Positions 18,695 to 27,178 of a DNA stretch of 63,343 nucleotides are shown here, piece after piece (position 1 is the first letter of the stretch; the number at the start of each line of letters is the position of its first letter). The DNA lies in NCBI GenBank assembly GCA_902783035.1, contig CACZPK010000025.1, positions 1 to 63,343 on the forward strand, read 5' to 3'. The position numbers were made by a program, and so were the translations under genes. The notes beneath the pieces were generated by a model. It worked only from the letters and a program-made list of their open reading frames with translations. It searched no databases and was not told the origin of the DNA. The DNA comes from Oscillospiraceae bacterium. GTDB lineage: Bacteria > Bacillota > Clostridia > Oscillospirales > Oscillospiraceae.

Positions 18695-18758
18695 AGCGCC
18701 CTCCCGCCGATTTTTTTATTCAGTATAGCCCAATTATCCATAGTTTTCAACATTTCCC

Positions 18759-18787
18759 TTTGCATTTCCCGTCGCAAGGAATATAAT
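18759..18787 (+). promoter_or_regulatory. Promoter of the SLH-anchored protease gene
   Basis: TTTGCA (18759-18764), 17 bases, TATAAT (18782-18787); 37 bases before the ATG at 18824. Confidence 0.65.
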
Positions 18788-18823
18788 GCAGTGTATATCG
18801 CATACGAAAGAAGGAATCCAAAC

Positions 18824-20698
18824 ATGAAGAACCTGTTCCGGCACCTCGTCGCCCTGCTCTGCGTCTTCGCGCTTTGCCTGACTCCGGTAAGCGCGCTGAG
18901 CGTGGAAGACGCCATCCATCTGCTGGAAGACCAGTACGTCGATCCGCTCCCCGCCTCCGTCTACGAGGCAAAGACGCTCGGCGAAGTGTTTCAGGCTCTC
19001 GGCGACCCGTTCACCTATTACATGACCGCCGAGAAGGTCAAGGAGTTCAATGACATTGTGGAGAAGGAATCCACCATCACCGGCATCGGCGCCGGCATCG
19101 AGTACACGGACGACGGCGTCCGGATCATCACACTGCTCGACGGCGGCGGCGCGAAGGACGCCGGTCTGGTATCCGGCGACCTCATTATCGCCGTGGACGG
19201 CGTCAGCTGCGTTCCCGCCTCGGAATCGGCCCGCACACTCTTTATGGGCGAGGCGGGCACGCAGATCGACGTTACCGTGCGGCACACGGACGGCTCGGTG
19301 AAACACCACACCATCGAGCGCCGCACGCTCGTCATCCACAACACCAAGTCCAGCATAGACGGCGACATCGGCATCATTGACTGCGACAGTTTCGGCAGCC
19401 AGACGGAAGAATATTTTATCGAGGGAATCAACAATTATGAGGCGGACGCCCGCCTCTGGGTCGTGGATCTGCGCAACAACATCGGCGGCGTCTCCGACGC
19501 GGCGGTTTCCGCGCTCGGTATGTTCACCGGTTTCGGCACCAAGCTGCACTACCGCGAGCACGACGGCAAAACGACGTCCACGCTCTATCTCGCGGCGCCC
19601 TCGACGGAAAAGCCCGTCATCGTTCTGGTCAACGAGCAGTCCGCCAGCGCCGCCGAATTGTTTGCCGGCGGTATCCGTGCCGAGAACGCCGGCATCGTGA
19701 TCGGCCCTCGCACCTACGGAAAGGGCGTTGCACAGATCATTGTCAACCAGCTGCAGTATCCCGACCTCTTTACCGACGACGCGCTGAAGGTCACAAAGTA
19801 CCGTTTCTACTGCGCCGACGGCGCCACCACCGACCGCATCGGCGTCCTTCCGACCATCTATGTCCCCGATGAATATACGGGTGCGGTCGCGAACCTTCTG
19901 ACGGCGAAGCTTCCGGAGGAATCCGATTACCTGTGCCTGACGCTCAACGAGCACGAGTTCTATGTGGATCTCGCGCAGGCGTCGGCCGGGGAGAATATTG
20001 AGGTGCTGCGCGAGCTGCTCGCGGCGCTCCCGCCGGACGCCAAGGTCAACGGCGTGGTCAACAGTGAGGCGCTCCCGTTGGAATCCGTATACGCGCGGTA
20101 TCCCGACATCAAGCCTGACTCCCGCGCGTTCAGCGATGTGTCGGACAGCCCCTATGCCACACAGATCAACACCCTTGCCACCTACGGCATTCTCTTCGGC
20201 GACGAGTCCCACCATTTCAACCCCAACGGCACGCTTACACGCGCACAGCTTTGTGCCATGATCGCGCAGGCCCTCAACGTCACGAGCCGTATCGGCGGCA
20301 TTTTCTCTGACGTACCGGATGACAGCTGGTACGCAGGCTATGTCAACGCCATGTCGCTGCTTGGTTTCGTGTCCGGTCTCGGCGACGGCACGTTCGATCC
20401 CAACGGCACGCTCACGCAGGAGCAGTTCATCACCGTGATGGGCCGCCTTGCCCGGTTCCTCAACTTCCATGCGGACGACTATGCGCTCAGGCTCAAAGAC
20501 GACGAGCTTGCGTCTGACGCGGCACTCTCCCAGTTTGCTTCCTGGGCGCGTGTGGGCGGCAGTGTTTTGACGCAGTATGGCGACATGCTCTATACGGATC
20601 AGTTGGCCAGCGTCGACCCCCACGCCTCTGTCACGCGCGAGCAGGCTGCAGCAACGATGTGCAACACTCTCAAAACGCTGCATCTTCTCTCTTACTGA
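18824..20698 (+). CDS. S41 C-terminal processing peptidase with PDZ and S-layer homology domains
   Basis: A 624-residue secreted protein. Residues 1-25 form a signal peptide ending at about VSA. A PDZ domain covers about 85-165 (ITGIGAGIEYTDDGVRI). The S41 catalytic core follows with nucleophile Ser275 in NEQSASAAE and Lys300 in RTYGKG, 25 residues apart as in E. coli Prc, so the enzyme looks active. The C-terminus carries three S-layer homology units (about 437-490, 500-555, 570-620; motifs FSDV, GLGDGTFDPNGTLT), which bind pyruvylated wall polymers and would hold the protease at the cell surface. AAGGAATCC precedes the ATG. Own promoter and terminator. Confidence 0.88.
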   Translation: MKNLFRHLVALLCVFALCLTPVSALSVEDAIHLLEDQYVDPLPASVYEAKTLGEVFQALGDPFTYYMTAEKVKEFNDIVEKESTITGIGAGIEYTDDGVRIITLLDGGGAKDAGLVSGDLIIAVDGVSCVPASESARTLFMGEAGTQIDVTVRHTDGSVKHHTIERRTLVIHNTKSSIDGDIGIIDCDSFGSQTEEYFIEGINNYEADARLWVVDLRNNIGGVSDAAVSALGMFTGFGTKLHYREHDGKTTSTLYLAAPSTEKPVIVLVNEQSASAAELFAGGIRAENAGIVIGPRTYGKGVAQIIVNQLQYPDLFTDDALKVTKYRFYCADGATTDRIGVLPTIYVPDEYTGAVANLLTAKLPEESDYLCLTLNEHEFYVDLAQASAGENIEVLRELLAALPPDAKVNGVVNSEALPLESVYARYPDIKPDSRAFSDVSDSPYATQINTLATYGILFGDESHHFNPNGTLTRAQLCAMIAQALNVTSRIGGIFSDVPDDSWYAGYVNAMSLLGFVSGLGDGTFDPNGTLTQEQFITVMGRLARFLNFHADDYALRLKDDELASDAALSQFASWARVGGSVLTQYGDMLYTDQLASVDPHASVTREQAAATMCNTLKTLHLLSY

Positions 20699-20717
20699 GG
20701 CAATTCGGATAACGATA

Positions 20718-20756
20718 TAAGCGGCGCGCCCGTCTTAAAGACGGGCGCGCCGCTTA
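20718..20756. terminator. Bidirectional terminator after the protease gene
   Basis: A perfect 19-bp inverted repeat around one central base (20718-20736 with 20738-20756), in practice a 17-bp stem with a 5-base loop. Located between convergent genes; T-run is poor on both sides. Confidence 0.7.
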
Positions 20757-20786
20757 GCGTTGTATTCCGTTTTTTGCCGTGCACAG

Positions 20787-21392
20787 TCACAGCACGCCCT
20801 TTTGCGCCAGCTTTTCGCGCAGCTCCGCAACATCGCCGTGGAATACGATCCCGTCGATCCCGCAATAGTACGCGCCCTCGATGTTGAGGGTCGAATCGTC
20901 GATAAACAGGCACTCATGGGGTCTGAGGCCAAACTTCTGGCACAGGAGCAGATAGATCTCCGGCTGCGGCTTAACAAGCTTGACGTCCGCCGAGATCAGC
21001 GTCCCGTCGAAGAACTTGCTCTCCGGCAGGCGCGGCCAGTAGTCGTGCTGGCAAAGGCTGGCGTTGGAAAGCAGGTAGATGCCGTACCCTTTCTCCTTGA
21101 GCGCCGCGATCAGGTCATACATGCCGTCAAAACCGATGATGGGACGGTCATAGAATGCCACCAGCTTGCGCACCGCGTCGTGCAGATGCGCCGGGACACG
21201 CGCACAGATGATGTCGCCCGCCTCTTTTTCCGTCAGTGAGCCGCGGTCCATCTGCGACCACTCCAGTGAGAGGTAGACCTCCCGCATGAGCAGGGTCTTG
21301 TCGTCGCCCGTAACGCCCGCACGCTCCATGAACAGGTCGCGGTCAAAGCGCAGCAGGACGTTGCCCATATCAAAAATGATATTTTTATACAT
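20787..21392 (-). CDS. HAD-superfamily phosphatase linked to ABC importer 1
   Basis: A 201-residue HAD hydrolase (subfamily IA, YihX-like). Motif I reads FDMGNVLL with nucleophile Asp at residue 8 and Asn at the usual general-acid position (DxGN in place of DxDG), motif II LLSNAS, motif III Lys in VKPQPEIY, motif IV FIDDS. Many members dephosphorylate sugar phosphates. It begins 4 bases after the stop of the ABC permease gene, so it is almost surely translated as part of that operon. Substrate unknown; a link to the transported compound is an inference. Confidence 0.85.
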   Translation of the reverse strand: MYKNIIFDMGNVLLRFDRDLFMERAGVTGDDKTLLMREVYLSLEWSQMDRGSLTEKEAGDIICARVPAHLHDAVRKLVAFYDRPIIGFDGMYDLIAALKEKGYGIYLLSNASLCQHDYWPRLPESKFFDGTLISADVKLVKPQPEIYLLLCQKFGLRPHECLFIDDSTLNIEGAYYCGIDGIVFHGDVAELREKLAQKGVL

Positions 21393-21396
21393 GGTG

Positions 21397-23064
21397 TTAC
21401 ACCTTGATCTTTCCGTTGGTGATCTTCAGTGCGATGACAAGGATGATCCCGCTCGTAAGCGTCAGGATCGCGGAAAGCGCCGCACCGGAGCCGACAGAGT
21501 TGCGCACGATATCGGTGTAGGCCGCGATGGTCAGCGTGTTGTTCTTACCGGAAGAAAGCATGATCGAGCAGCTCAGCTCATTGATGCACGTCACCCATGA
21601 GAGGATCGCGCCGGAGAACACGCCCGGCAGCATCAGGCGCGCCGTCACCTTCCAGAACGTGCGCATCGGCGGCACGCCGAGGTTGATGGACGCCTCCTCC
21701 ACGCTGGGGTCCATCTGCATGAGGAACGCGCTGGCGCTTCGCACGGTGTAGGGCAGCTTGCGGATGACGTAGGAGATGATGATGATCGTCGCCGTACCCG
21801 TCAAAATCAGCGGTTTGACGTTAAAGGTCACAATGTAGCAGAGGCCGAGCACCGAGCCGGGGATGACGTAGGGCGCCATGAGCAGCATATCCAGCAGTCC
21901 GCCGGTCTTTCCCTTCTTGCGCACGATGGCATAGGACATCAGGATACCGATGACCACGATGAACACCATCGCCGTGAGCGAATAGGTGAACGTGTTGCGC
22001 ATCGCCGTCCACAGGCGCGCACCGAGGCTCTGGTAGTTTTCCAGCGTAAAGCCGCCGATGAAACTCGAATAGTTCGTATGCTGGAAGGAACTGGCGCAGA
22101 CGACCACCTGCGGCAGGAAGGAAATGAAGCTGATGAGGAACACCGGCAGCGTCACGAGAAACCGCTTCATGCCGTGCGCCTCCACGACCTTCGGCGGACG
22201 CAGGGCGCTCATGATATAGTTGCGGCGGCTGACCCAGACCTTTTGCACCAGCAGCATCACCAGCGTGATGATGACGATGATGATGGAAATGGCGGAGGCA
22301 AGGTTGCCGTTGCCGCCCGTTTCGCTCAGGTACTCGTTGTAGATCAGAACGGGCAGGGTGCGGAACTCAGAGCCGCCGAGCAGCATCGGCGTACCGAAGT
22401 CTGCCAGCGCGCTCATGAACACCACCAGCGCACCCGCCGTGATGGACGGCGTGACCACCGGCATGGTGACGGTAAAGAAGCGGCGCAGCTTGCCGCTGCC
22501 AAGGTTCTCCGCGCACTCCTCCAGCGAGCTGTCGATGCTCTCCATCGCGCCGGAGGTATACATGTAGATGTACGGATAAAGCTTGAGCGTCAGCACCGCG
22601 CTGATGCCGCCGAAACCATAGATGGTCGGGATCTCAATGCCGTAGTTGGCAAGGAAGGTCGTCACGGAGCCCGCGCGGCCGAAGAGCATGATCCACGCAT
22701 AGGCGCCGAGGAACGGCGGACTCATCAGCGACAGGATCGCCAGAACATGCCATACTTTCTTGCCCCATACGTTGTAGCGCGTCATGAAGTAGGCCATCGG
22801 CACGCCCAGCACCACGGCGAACACCGTAGGCACCAGCGAAATGCCGACGCTGTTCTTCAGTGCGCCGTAGTAATACTTTTTCGTAAAGAAACGCTGAAAG
22901 TTCGCCAGCGTAAGCCCATCGACCTTTGAGCTTTTGAACGCGTTCGTGATGATCGAGGAAAACGGCCAGATCAGAAACAGCAGGAAGATCACGAACACCA
23001 TCAGCTTGACCCAGAACCACGGGTCCATATACATGGGGATGGTCGTGTTTTTCTTCTTCAGCAT
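21397..23064 (-). CDS. ABC importer 1, fused double-module permease (FbpB/AfuB type)
   Basis: A 555-residue membrane protein with about 12 helices built from two tandem binding-protein-dependent permease modules (roughly 1-280 and 290-555). Each has an EAA-like coupling loop: SSLEECAENLGSG and SVEEASINLGVPP. The fused double-permease architecture is typical of ferric, thiamine, phosphonate and hexose-phosphate importers. It overlaps the ATPase gene by 7 bases and precedes the HAD phosphatase gene by 4 bases. Confidence 0.9.
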   Translation of the reverse strand: MLKKKNTTIPMYMDPWFWVKLMVFVIFLLFLIWPFSSIITNAFKSSKVDGLTLANFQRFFTKKYYYGALKNSVGISLVPTVFAVVLGVPMAYFMTRYNVWGKKVWHVLAILSLMSPPFLGAYAWIMLFGRAGSVTTFLANYGIEIPTIYGFGGISAVLTLKLYPYIYMYTSGAMESIDSSLEECAENLGSGKLRRFFTVTMPVVTPSITAGALVVFMSALADFGTPMLLGGSEFRTLPVLIYNEYLSETGGNGNLASAISIIIVIITLVMLLVQKVWVSRRNYIMSALRPPKVVEAHGMKRFLVTLPVFLISFISFLPQVVVCASSFQHTNYSSFIGGFTLENYQSLGARLWTAMRNTFTYSLTAMVFIVVIGILMSYAIVRKKGKTGGLLDMLLMAPYVIPGSVLGLCYIVTFNVKPLILTGTATIIIISYVIRKLPYTVRSASAFLMQMDPSVEEASINLGVPPMRTFWKVTARLMLPGVFSGAILSWVTCINELSCSIMLSSGKNNTLTIAAYTDIVRNSVGSGAALSAILTLTSGIILVIALKITNGKIKV

Positions 23065-24119
23065 GTAATGACCTCCTCCGTCTCCGCTTCATAAACGCTG
23101 ATACGCGTGGGGTCGAAGTTGAGGAACACCTTCTCCCCCGCCTCATGGACAGCGTTGGTGTCCTTGGTGTATTCGTTGACGATCAGATCCTGCCCGTCAG
23201 CCAGGCGCACCTCGTACTCCACAAAGTCACCGAGGAACGTAGAGAACAGCACCTCGCCGGGAAGACCGCTGTCCGCGAAAAACAGCTGCTCCGGACGGGC
23301 GGAGAGCTTTGCCGCGCCCGTGTAATCCTTCTGGACGGGTACCTTGATCTGCAGGCCCTCCACCGTCACCTCGCCGCCCGCGGAGACGGTGCAGTCGAGG
23401 AAGTTGCTCGTGCCGATAAAGCCGGCAACAAAGGGGTTCTGCGGCTTTGCATAGATATCCTGCGGCGTGCCGCACTGCATGATGACGCCGTCTTTCATGA
23501 CGGCGATGCGGTCGGAGATCGCCAGTGCCTCCTCCTGATCGTGGGTAACATAGATGGTGGTAATGCCGAGCTTGCGCTGGAGCTTTTTGATGACTGTGCG
23601 CATCTGCACGCGGAGCTTTGCGTCCAGGTTCGAGAGCGGCTCATCCATCAGAAGGACGCTCGGCTCGATGACAAACGCGCGCGCCAGTGCCACGCGCTGC
23701 TGCTGACCGCCGGAAAGCTCGCTGGGCTTGCGTTTGGCAAGATGTGCGATCTGCACCAGCTCCAGCGCTTCCTTGACGCGCGGGGCAATCTCCGCAGAGG
23801 GCACCTTGCGCGCCTTCAGGCCGTAGGCAACGTTCTCCTCCACCGTCAGGTGCGGGAAAATGGCATAGTTCTGGAACACCATACCGATGTCGCGCTTGTG
23901 CGCGGGCACAGCGTTGATGAGCTTGTCGCCGAAGTAGAACTCGCCGCCCTCGATGGAGTTAAAGCCCGCGATCATGCGCAGCAGTGTGGTCTTGCCGCAG
24001 CCCGAAGGCCCAAGCAGGGTAAAGAACTCGCCCTCCTTGATATCCAGCGACACGCCCTTGAGCGCGACGAAGTCCCCGTACTTTTTCACCGCTTCCTTGA
24101 TGATGACTGCATTGCTCAT
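23058..24119 (-). CDS. ABC importer 1, ATP-binding protein (FbpC/PotA type)
   Basis: A 353-residue ATPase: Walker A GPSGCGKTT, Q-loop FQNYAIFPHL, signature LSGGQQQRVALARA, Walker B VLLMDEPLSNLDA, H-loop TIYVTHDQEEAL, then a C-terminal TOBE/OB regulatory region (about 240-350). The start at 24119 follows GGAGGG at 10 bases. It is transcribed after the binding-protein gene, with a terminator and a long inverted repeat between the two. Confidence 0.92.
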   Translation of the reverse strand: MSNAVIIKEAVKKYGDFVALKGVSLDIKEGEFFTLLGPSGCGKTTLLRMIAGFNSIEGGEFYFGDKLINAVPAHKRDIGMVFQNYAIFPHLTVEENVAYGLKARKVPSAEIAPRVKEALELVQIAHLAKRKPSELSGGQQQRVALARAFVIEPSVLLMDEPLSNLDAKLRVQMRTVIKKLQRKLGITTIYVTHDQEEALAISDRIAVMKDGVIMQCGTPQDIYAKPQNPFVAGFIGTSNFLDCTVSAGGEVTVEGLQIKVPVQKDYTGAAKLSARPEQLFFADSGLPGEVLFSTFLGDFVEYEVRLADGQDLIVNEYTKDTNAVHEAGEKVFLNFDPTRISVYEAETEEVITC

Positions 24120-24146
24120 AGTTGATTTTCCCTCCGAAAATTTGTT

Positions 24147-24193
24147 TTCAGCGTTGAAAGAAACCACCCGGCAAAGCTTCTTTCAGCGCTGAA
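24147..24193 (-). promoter_or_regulatory. Long inverted repeat upstream of the importer-1 ATPase gene
   Basis: Two 16-base arms (24147-24162 and 24178-24193) are complementary with one mismatch and separated by 15 bases. Each arm contains a near-perfect 12-bp palindrome of the form TTCAGCGYTGAA. It may act as a DNA operator with two sites or as an RNA hairpin in the leader of the ATPase gene, 28 bases before the start codon. Function unknown. Confidence 0.55.
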
Positions 24194-24210
24194 CGCAGGT
24201 CTTTTTATAG

Positions 24211-24248
24211 AAAAAGGCGGAGGGATCCGGGGATCCCCCCGCCTTTTT
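24211..24248 (-). terminator. Terminator between importer-1 binding protein and ATPase genes
   Basis: AAAAAGGCGG (24211-24220) pairs with CCGCCTTTTT (24239-24248) over an inner GGGATCC/GGATCCC stem. On the minus strand it ends in TTTTT. Partial read-through would give more binding protein than membrane complex. Confidence 0.8.
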
Positions 24249-24273
24249 GATTTGCCGAATCCGCTCTTCGGTC

Positions 24274-25380
24274 TCAGCCGACGAGCATATCCTGCCACTT
24301 CTCCTTGATGGCGGGCGCGTTATTGGCGGCATAGTCGAAGTTGTAGTTCATCAGCTTGATGCTGCTCAGCTCCGGCAGGCCGACGGGCGAAACGTCGCTG
24401 CGGATCGGGCGGCGGCCCCACTCGGCGTTCTGTCTGGTCTGGCAGTCCTTGCCGAGCACGAACTCGACGAACAGCTGCGCCAGCTCCAGATTCGGGCAGT
24501 TCTTCACGATGGCGACGCCATCGGGCACGGCAGAGGTGCCGTCGGTCGGGTAAACGACCTTCATGAAGCTGTCGGTGTACTTGATGGCAGCCTTCTCAAG
24601 CGTGATGCCAACGGCATTCTCGCCCGCGAAGATGTCCTTGTGCGCCAGAGAGGAGGAGTTCTTGACCTCCAGCTTGGGGATGATCTGGCCGACCAGCTCC
24701 CAGCCCGCGGCGTAATCGTCGGACTCCTGGCCATACAGGAAGAGGATGGTGCACAGCTGCGTGAACGCGGAGCCGGAAGAGGTCGGATCGGCGATGGCGA
24801 TCTTGCCGTACTTGTCGGTGTCGAAGGTCGCCAGATCCTTCCAGGTCTGCGGGATCTCGTTCTCGGGGATCTTGTCGGTGTTGGCGATGAAGACCATCGG
24901 CAGCGGGGACTCGCCGATCCAATAGTATTCAGCGTCATAGAGGTTGGAATCGATCAGGTCGATGCAGCTGGGCTGATAGGGCTGGAACACGCCCTTGTAT
25001 GCAGCCAGCGTATCGGCGCCGCCGCCCCAGAGCACGTCGGCGATGGGGTTGGCCGCCTCAGCGCTGATCTTGTTGACCAGGTTGGACGTACCGTCGGCAA
25101 TGACCTCGACCTTGACGTTGGGATAGGCCTCCTCAAAGGCCTTGACGCCGTCGTTCAGGGGGTCGGAGTCGTGCGGAGAGTAAACGGTCAGGGTGCCGGT
25201 GTAGTCTGCGGGCGCCTTCTCAGCGGGAGCCGCGGGCTCGGCAGGCTGTGCGGCGGGGGCCGCGGGCGTGCTCTCCTGTGCGGGAGCGGCCGGGGTTTCC
25301 TGCGTGCTCTGCGTGCCGCCGCAGGCGACGAGCGCAAATACCATGCACAGGGCAAGCATGAGACTGACAAACTTTTTCAT
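24274..25380 (-). CDS. ABC importer 1, substrate-binding lipoprotein (FbpA/AfuA-like)
   Basis: A 368-residue type II periplasmic-binding protein with lipobox LVAC (Cys20-21) and a long Pro/Ala/Glu linker before the mature domain (GTLTVYSPHDSDPLNDGV). At the position where ferric-binding FbpA proteins have adjacent metal-binding tyrosines, this protein reads GENAVGITLEKAAIKY, without a Tyr pair, so an iron role is doubtful; organic phosphates or sugar phosphates are alternatives. The ATG at 25380 is 5 bases after GGAGG; an ATG one codon earlier is too close. First gene of the operon. Confidence 0.88.
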   Translation of the reverse strand: MKKFVSLMLALCMVFALVACGGTQSTQETPAAPAQESTPAAPAAQPAEPAAPAEKAPADYTGTLTVYSPHDSDPLNDGVKAFEEAYPNVKVEVIADGTSNLVNKISAEAANPIADVLWGGGADTLAAYKGVFQPYQPSCIDLIDSNLYDAEYYWIGESPLPMVFIANTDKIPENEIPQTWKDLATFDTDKYGKIAIADPTSSGSAFTQLCTILFLYGQESDDYAAGWELVGQIIPKLEVKNSSSLAHKDIFAGENAVGITLEKAAIKYTDSFMKVVYPTDGTSAVPDGVAIVKNCPNLELAQLFVEFVLGKDCQTRQNAEWGRRPIRSDVSPVGLPELSSIKLMNYNFDYAANNAPAIKEKWQDMLVG

Positions 25381-25421
25381 CATTTCCTCCTTATTGATCC
25401 CTCACAAGGGAAGATGTGGTC

Positions 25422-25450
25422 ATTATAGTGCAAAATACCGGAAAGTTCAA
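25422..25450 (-). promoter_or_regulatory. Promoter of importer-1 operon
   Basis: TTGAAC (25445-25450), 17-base spacer, TATAAT (25422-25427) on the minus strand, 42 bases before the binding-protein start. Confidence 0.75.
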
Positions 25451-25481
25451 TAGAGAATCTGAAAAAAATGTCAATATGCAT

Positions 25482-25519
25482 ATGGCAAAGAGGTCGGCTT
25501 GCGCCGACCTCTTTGCCAT
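25482..25519 (-). terminator. Terminator downstream of rsgI
   Basis: A perfect 17-bp stem (25482-25498 with 25503-25519) and a 4-base loop directly after the rsgI stop codon. The T-run (TTTTTTT) comes about 13 bases after the stem, so termination strength is uncertain. Confidence 0.6.
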
Positions 25520-25520
25520 T

Positions 25521-26252
25521 TTATGCGTTTGTTCCGGGCGCGGGTGCCGGAGGCGGCGCCTGATGTTCGGATGGAGGAGGAGGCGTCTGATGTTCGGGCG
25601 GCGGCACGTCGCGTCCCTCGTGCTCAGGGTGCCAAAGCCCGCCGCGCCGCTCAAAGAGGAACCGTCCGCCGCTCATCTCGCGCTCGCCCGCCTCGCGGCG
25701 TTCCTCGCGGCTGACCTCCAGCGCGACAAACTCCATATCGGGCCGCTCGCGGCGATGCGCGCCGCGTTCCACCGCCTGATGCAGCTCCGCGGTGCGTTTT
25801 TCCGACTCTCCGGTAACGCCGGCAACAACGGTGGGCGCGTCGCCCATGCGCTCCATTGCCATGTCCACCGCATCCTCAAGCCGCATCCGGCGCACATCGG
25901 GCCGCAGCTTCCCGGCAAGCTCGGCGGAACCGTCGTCCAGCGCGCGCACGTCGATGACGCGCCCTATGCGGTTGACGGTCAGTTCCACCGAGACCTCCTC
26001 CGTATCGAGGGTAACATAGGACGCCGCGGCAACATTGGTATAGGTATACGCTCCGCTTGTGACCGCCAGCGCCAGCACGGCGGCAACCGCCGTGCGCAGG
26101 AATCGGGCACGCCGCGCCGGGAAGGCCGTCACCTTTTCATGGATCTCAATGGCGCTGCCCACCTCTCCCGTCTGCCGCACCTTGACGACGACGCCGTCTT
26201 CACGCAGCACGGCGGCATAGCCGTTTTTCACTTCCAGAATGATCGCTTTCAT
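25521..26252 (-). CDS. rsgI: RsgI-like anti-sigma factor
   Basis: A 243-residue protein. Residues 1-50 match the RsgI N-terminal anti-sigma domain (MKAIILEVKNGYAAVLREDG), which binds SigI in the cytoplasm. One transmembrane helix spans about 53-70, followed by an extracytoplasmic alpha/beta domain beginning with YVTLD, as in RsgI juxtamembrane regions. The C-terminus is a Pro/His/Glu-rich tail (from about 205; PPPEHQTPPPPSEHQ) where cellulolytic clostridia have carbohydrate-binding modules. It lies 3 bases after sigI, so the pair is cotranscribed. Confidence 0.85.
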   Translation of the reverse strand: MKAIILEVKNGYAAVLREDGVVVKVRQTGEVGSAIEIHEKVTAFPARRARFLRTAVAAVLALAVTSGAYTYTNVAAASYVTLDTEEVSVELTVNRIGRVIDVRALDDGSAELAGKLRPDVRRMRLEDAVDMAMERMGDAPTVVAGVTGESEKRTAELHQAVERGAHRRERPDMEFVALEVSREERREAGEREMSGGRFLFERRGGLWHPEHEGRDVPPPEHQTPPPPSEHQAPPPAPAPGTNA

Positions 26253-26255
26253 CGC

Positions 26256-26981
26256 TCAGCCCTCTTTGACGTAAGATAGGTAGCCCGCGAGAATCGGAAA
26301 ATCGCCGTCCAGAATTTCCGCGGAGGCGATAATATACTTGCGATGGCGCTCCAGAATCTTGCGAATTACGCCGCTCGCCGTGCTCAGCTCCTTGATCGGG
26401 AGCAGATGCGCAAGGCGCATCTTCGCCATCAGCGCAACGCTTGCGATCAGCGTGCGGATCGCAAGGCCGCAGCTGCGTTTGGTTTTTTCCGCCTTCGGTG
26501 AGCTTTCTGCGAGGTCAAAGAACGAAAAGCCATACCCATGCAGGATCGTCTGCATGGCCGCGATCTCATCGCGGGCGCACGCCGCGGTATCGTCGGCGGC
26601 GTCCGCCGCCTCCTCGGCCATGCGACGCTGCACCGCCAGTTCTGTTCCGCCGGCGGTATCCTCATCCAGCGAATCGTCGAAGGCGTCCGGTGTCACCGCC
26701 ATCTCGTCAAAGCGGGACTGGCTGCGCAGGTAGTCCAACACCCGCCGCTTGATCACGATGGCGGCAAACCCCCGGAAGGAACCCTTGCCGCCCTCGTAGT
26801 CCCGCACCGCCTCGGAAAACGCCAGCAGAGCGATGCTCCATTCATCATCGCTGTCGCTGATGTAGCGGTGCGCCGTCTCCGACGCGCAACGCAGAATAAA
26901 GGCGCGGTTTGCCTCGATCAGGTCGCTCAGCGCGTCACTGTTCTCTTTTGCCCGCAGGACGTCCTGCTCCAGATCGTTCAC
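26256..26981 (-). CDS. sigI: RNA polymerase sigma factor SigI
   Basis: A 241-residue sigma-70-like factor of the SigI family: a region-2-like part with DSDDEWSIALLAFSEAVRDY and FRGFAAIVIKRRVLDYLR, an acidic linker, and the SigI-specific C-terminal domain ending HRKYIIASAEILDGDFPIL. GTG at 26981 is chosen because AAAGGGGA stands 7 bases before it; the frame is open further upstream but crosses the promoter. In Bacillus it serves heat stress, in cellulolytic clostridia sensing of polysaccharides. Controlled post-translationally by RsgI. Confidence 0.88.
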   Translation of the reverse strand: MNDLEQDVLRAKENSDALSDLIEANRAFILRCASETAHRYISDSDDEWSIALLAFSEAVRDYEGGKGSFRGFAAIVIKRRVLDYLRSQSRFDEMAVTPDAFDDSLDEDTAGGTELAVQRRMAEEAADAADDTAACARDEIAAMQTILHGYGFSFFDLAESSPKAEKTKRSCGLAIRTLIASVALMAKMRLAHLLPIKELSTASGVIRKILERHRKYIIASAEILDGDFPILAGYLSYVKEG

Positions 26982-27056
26982 GATGTCTTCCCCTTTACGG
27001 CCGGTTTTATGCTCCGCGCGCCAGGCGGTCGGATCACCGCACAGCGTGTTTCTTAT

Positions 27057-27085
27057 ATCATAGCAACTTTTTGGGGAAACCGCAA
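27057..27085 (-). promoter_or_regulatory. Sigma-A promoter of sigI-rsgI
   Basis: TTGCGG (27080-27085), 17-base spacer, TATGAT (27057-27062) on the minus strand, giving a leader of about 70 bases before the GTG. No SigI-type autoregulatory promoter was recognised. Confidence 0.6.
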
Positions 27086-27122
27086 GCACGCCTTGCAGAG
27101 AAAACATGGCCATACCGCAGAA

Positions 27123-27154
27123 GGGAGAGGCGCGGGCCTTGCCGCTCCTCTCCC
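27123..27154 (-). terminator. Hairpin terminator of the carbohydrate-binding-domain protein gene
   Basis: 13-base arms (27123-27135 with 27142-27154), one mismatch, 6-base loop, 25 bases beyond the stop codon. The T-run is weak on the minus strand. Confidence 0.5.
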
Positions 27155-27178
27155 TCTTTTCCCTCTTTTAGGTTCGTT

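Noticed and set aside
18734..20683. 649-codon minus-strand frame opposite the SLH protease gene
   Set aside because: Antisense shadow of a protein with an intact signal peptide, catalytic dyad and SLH units.
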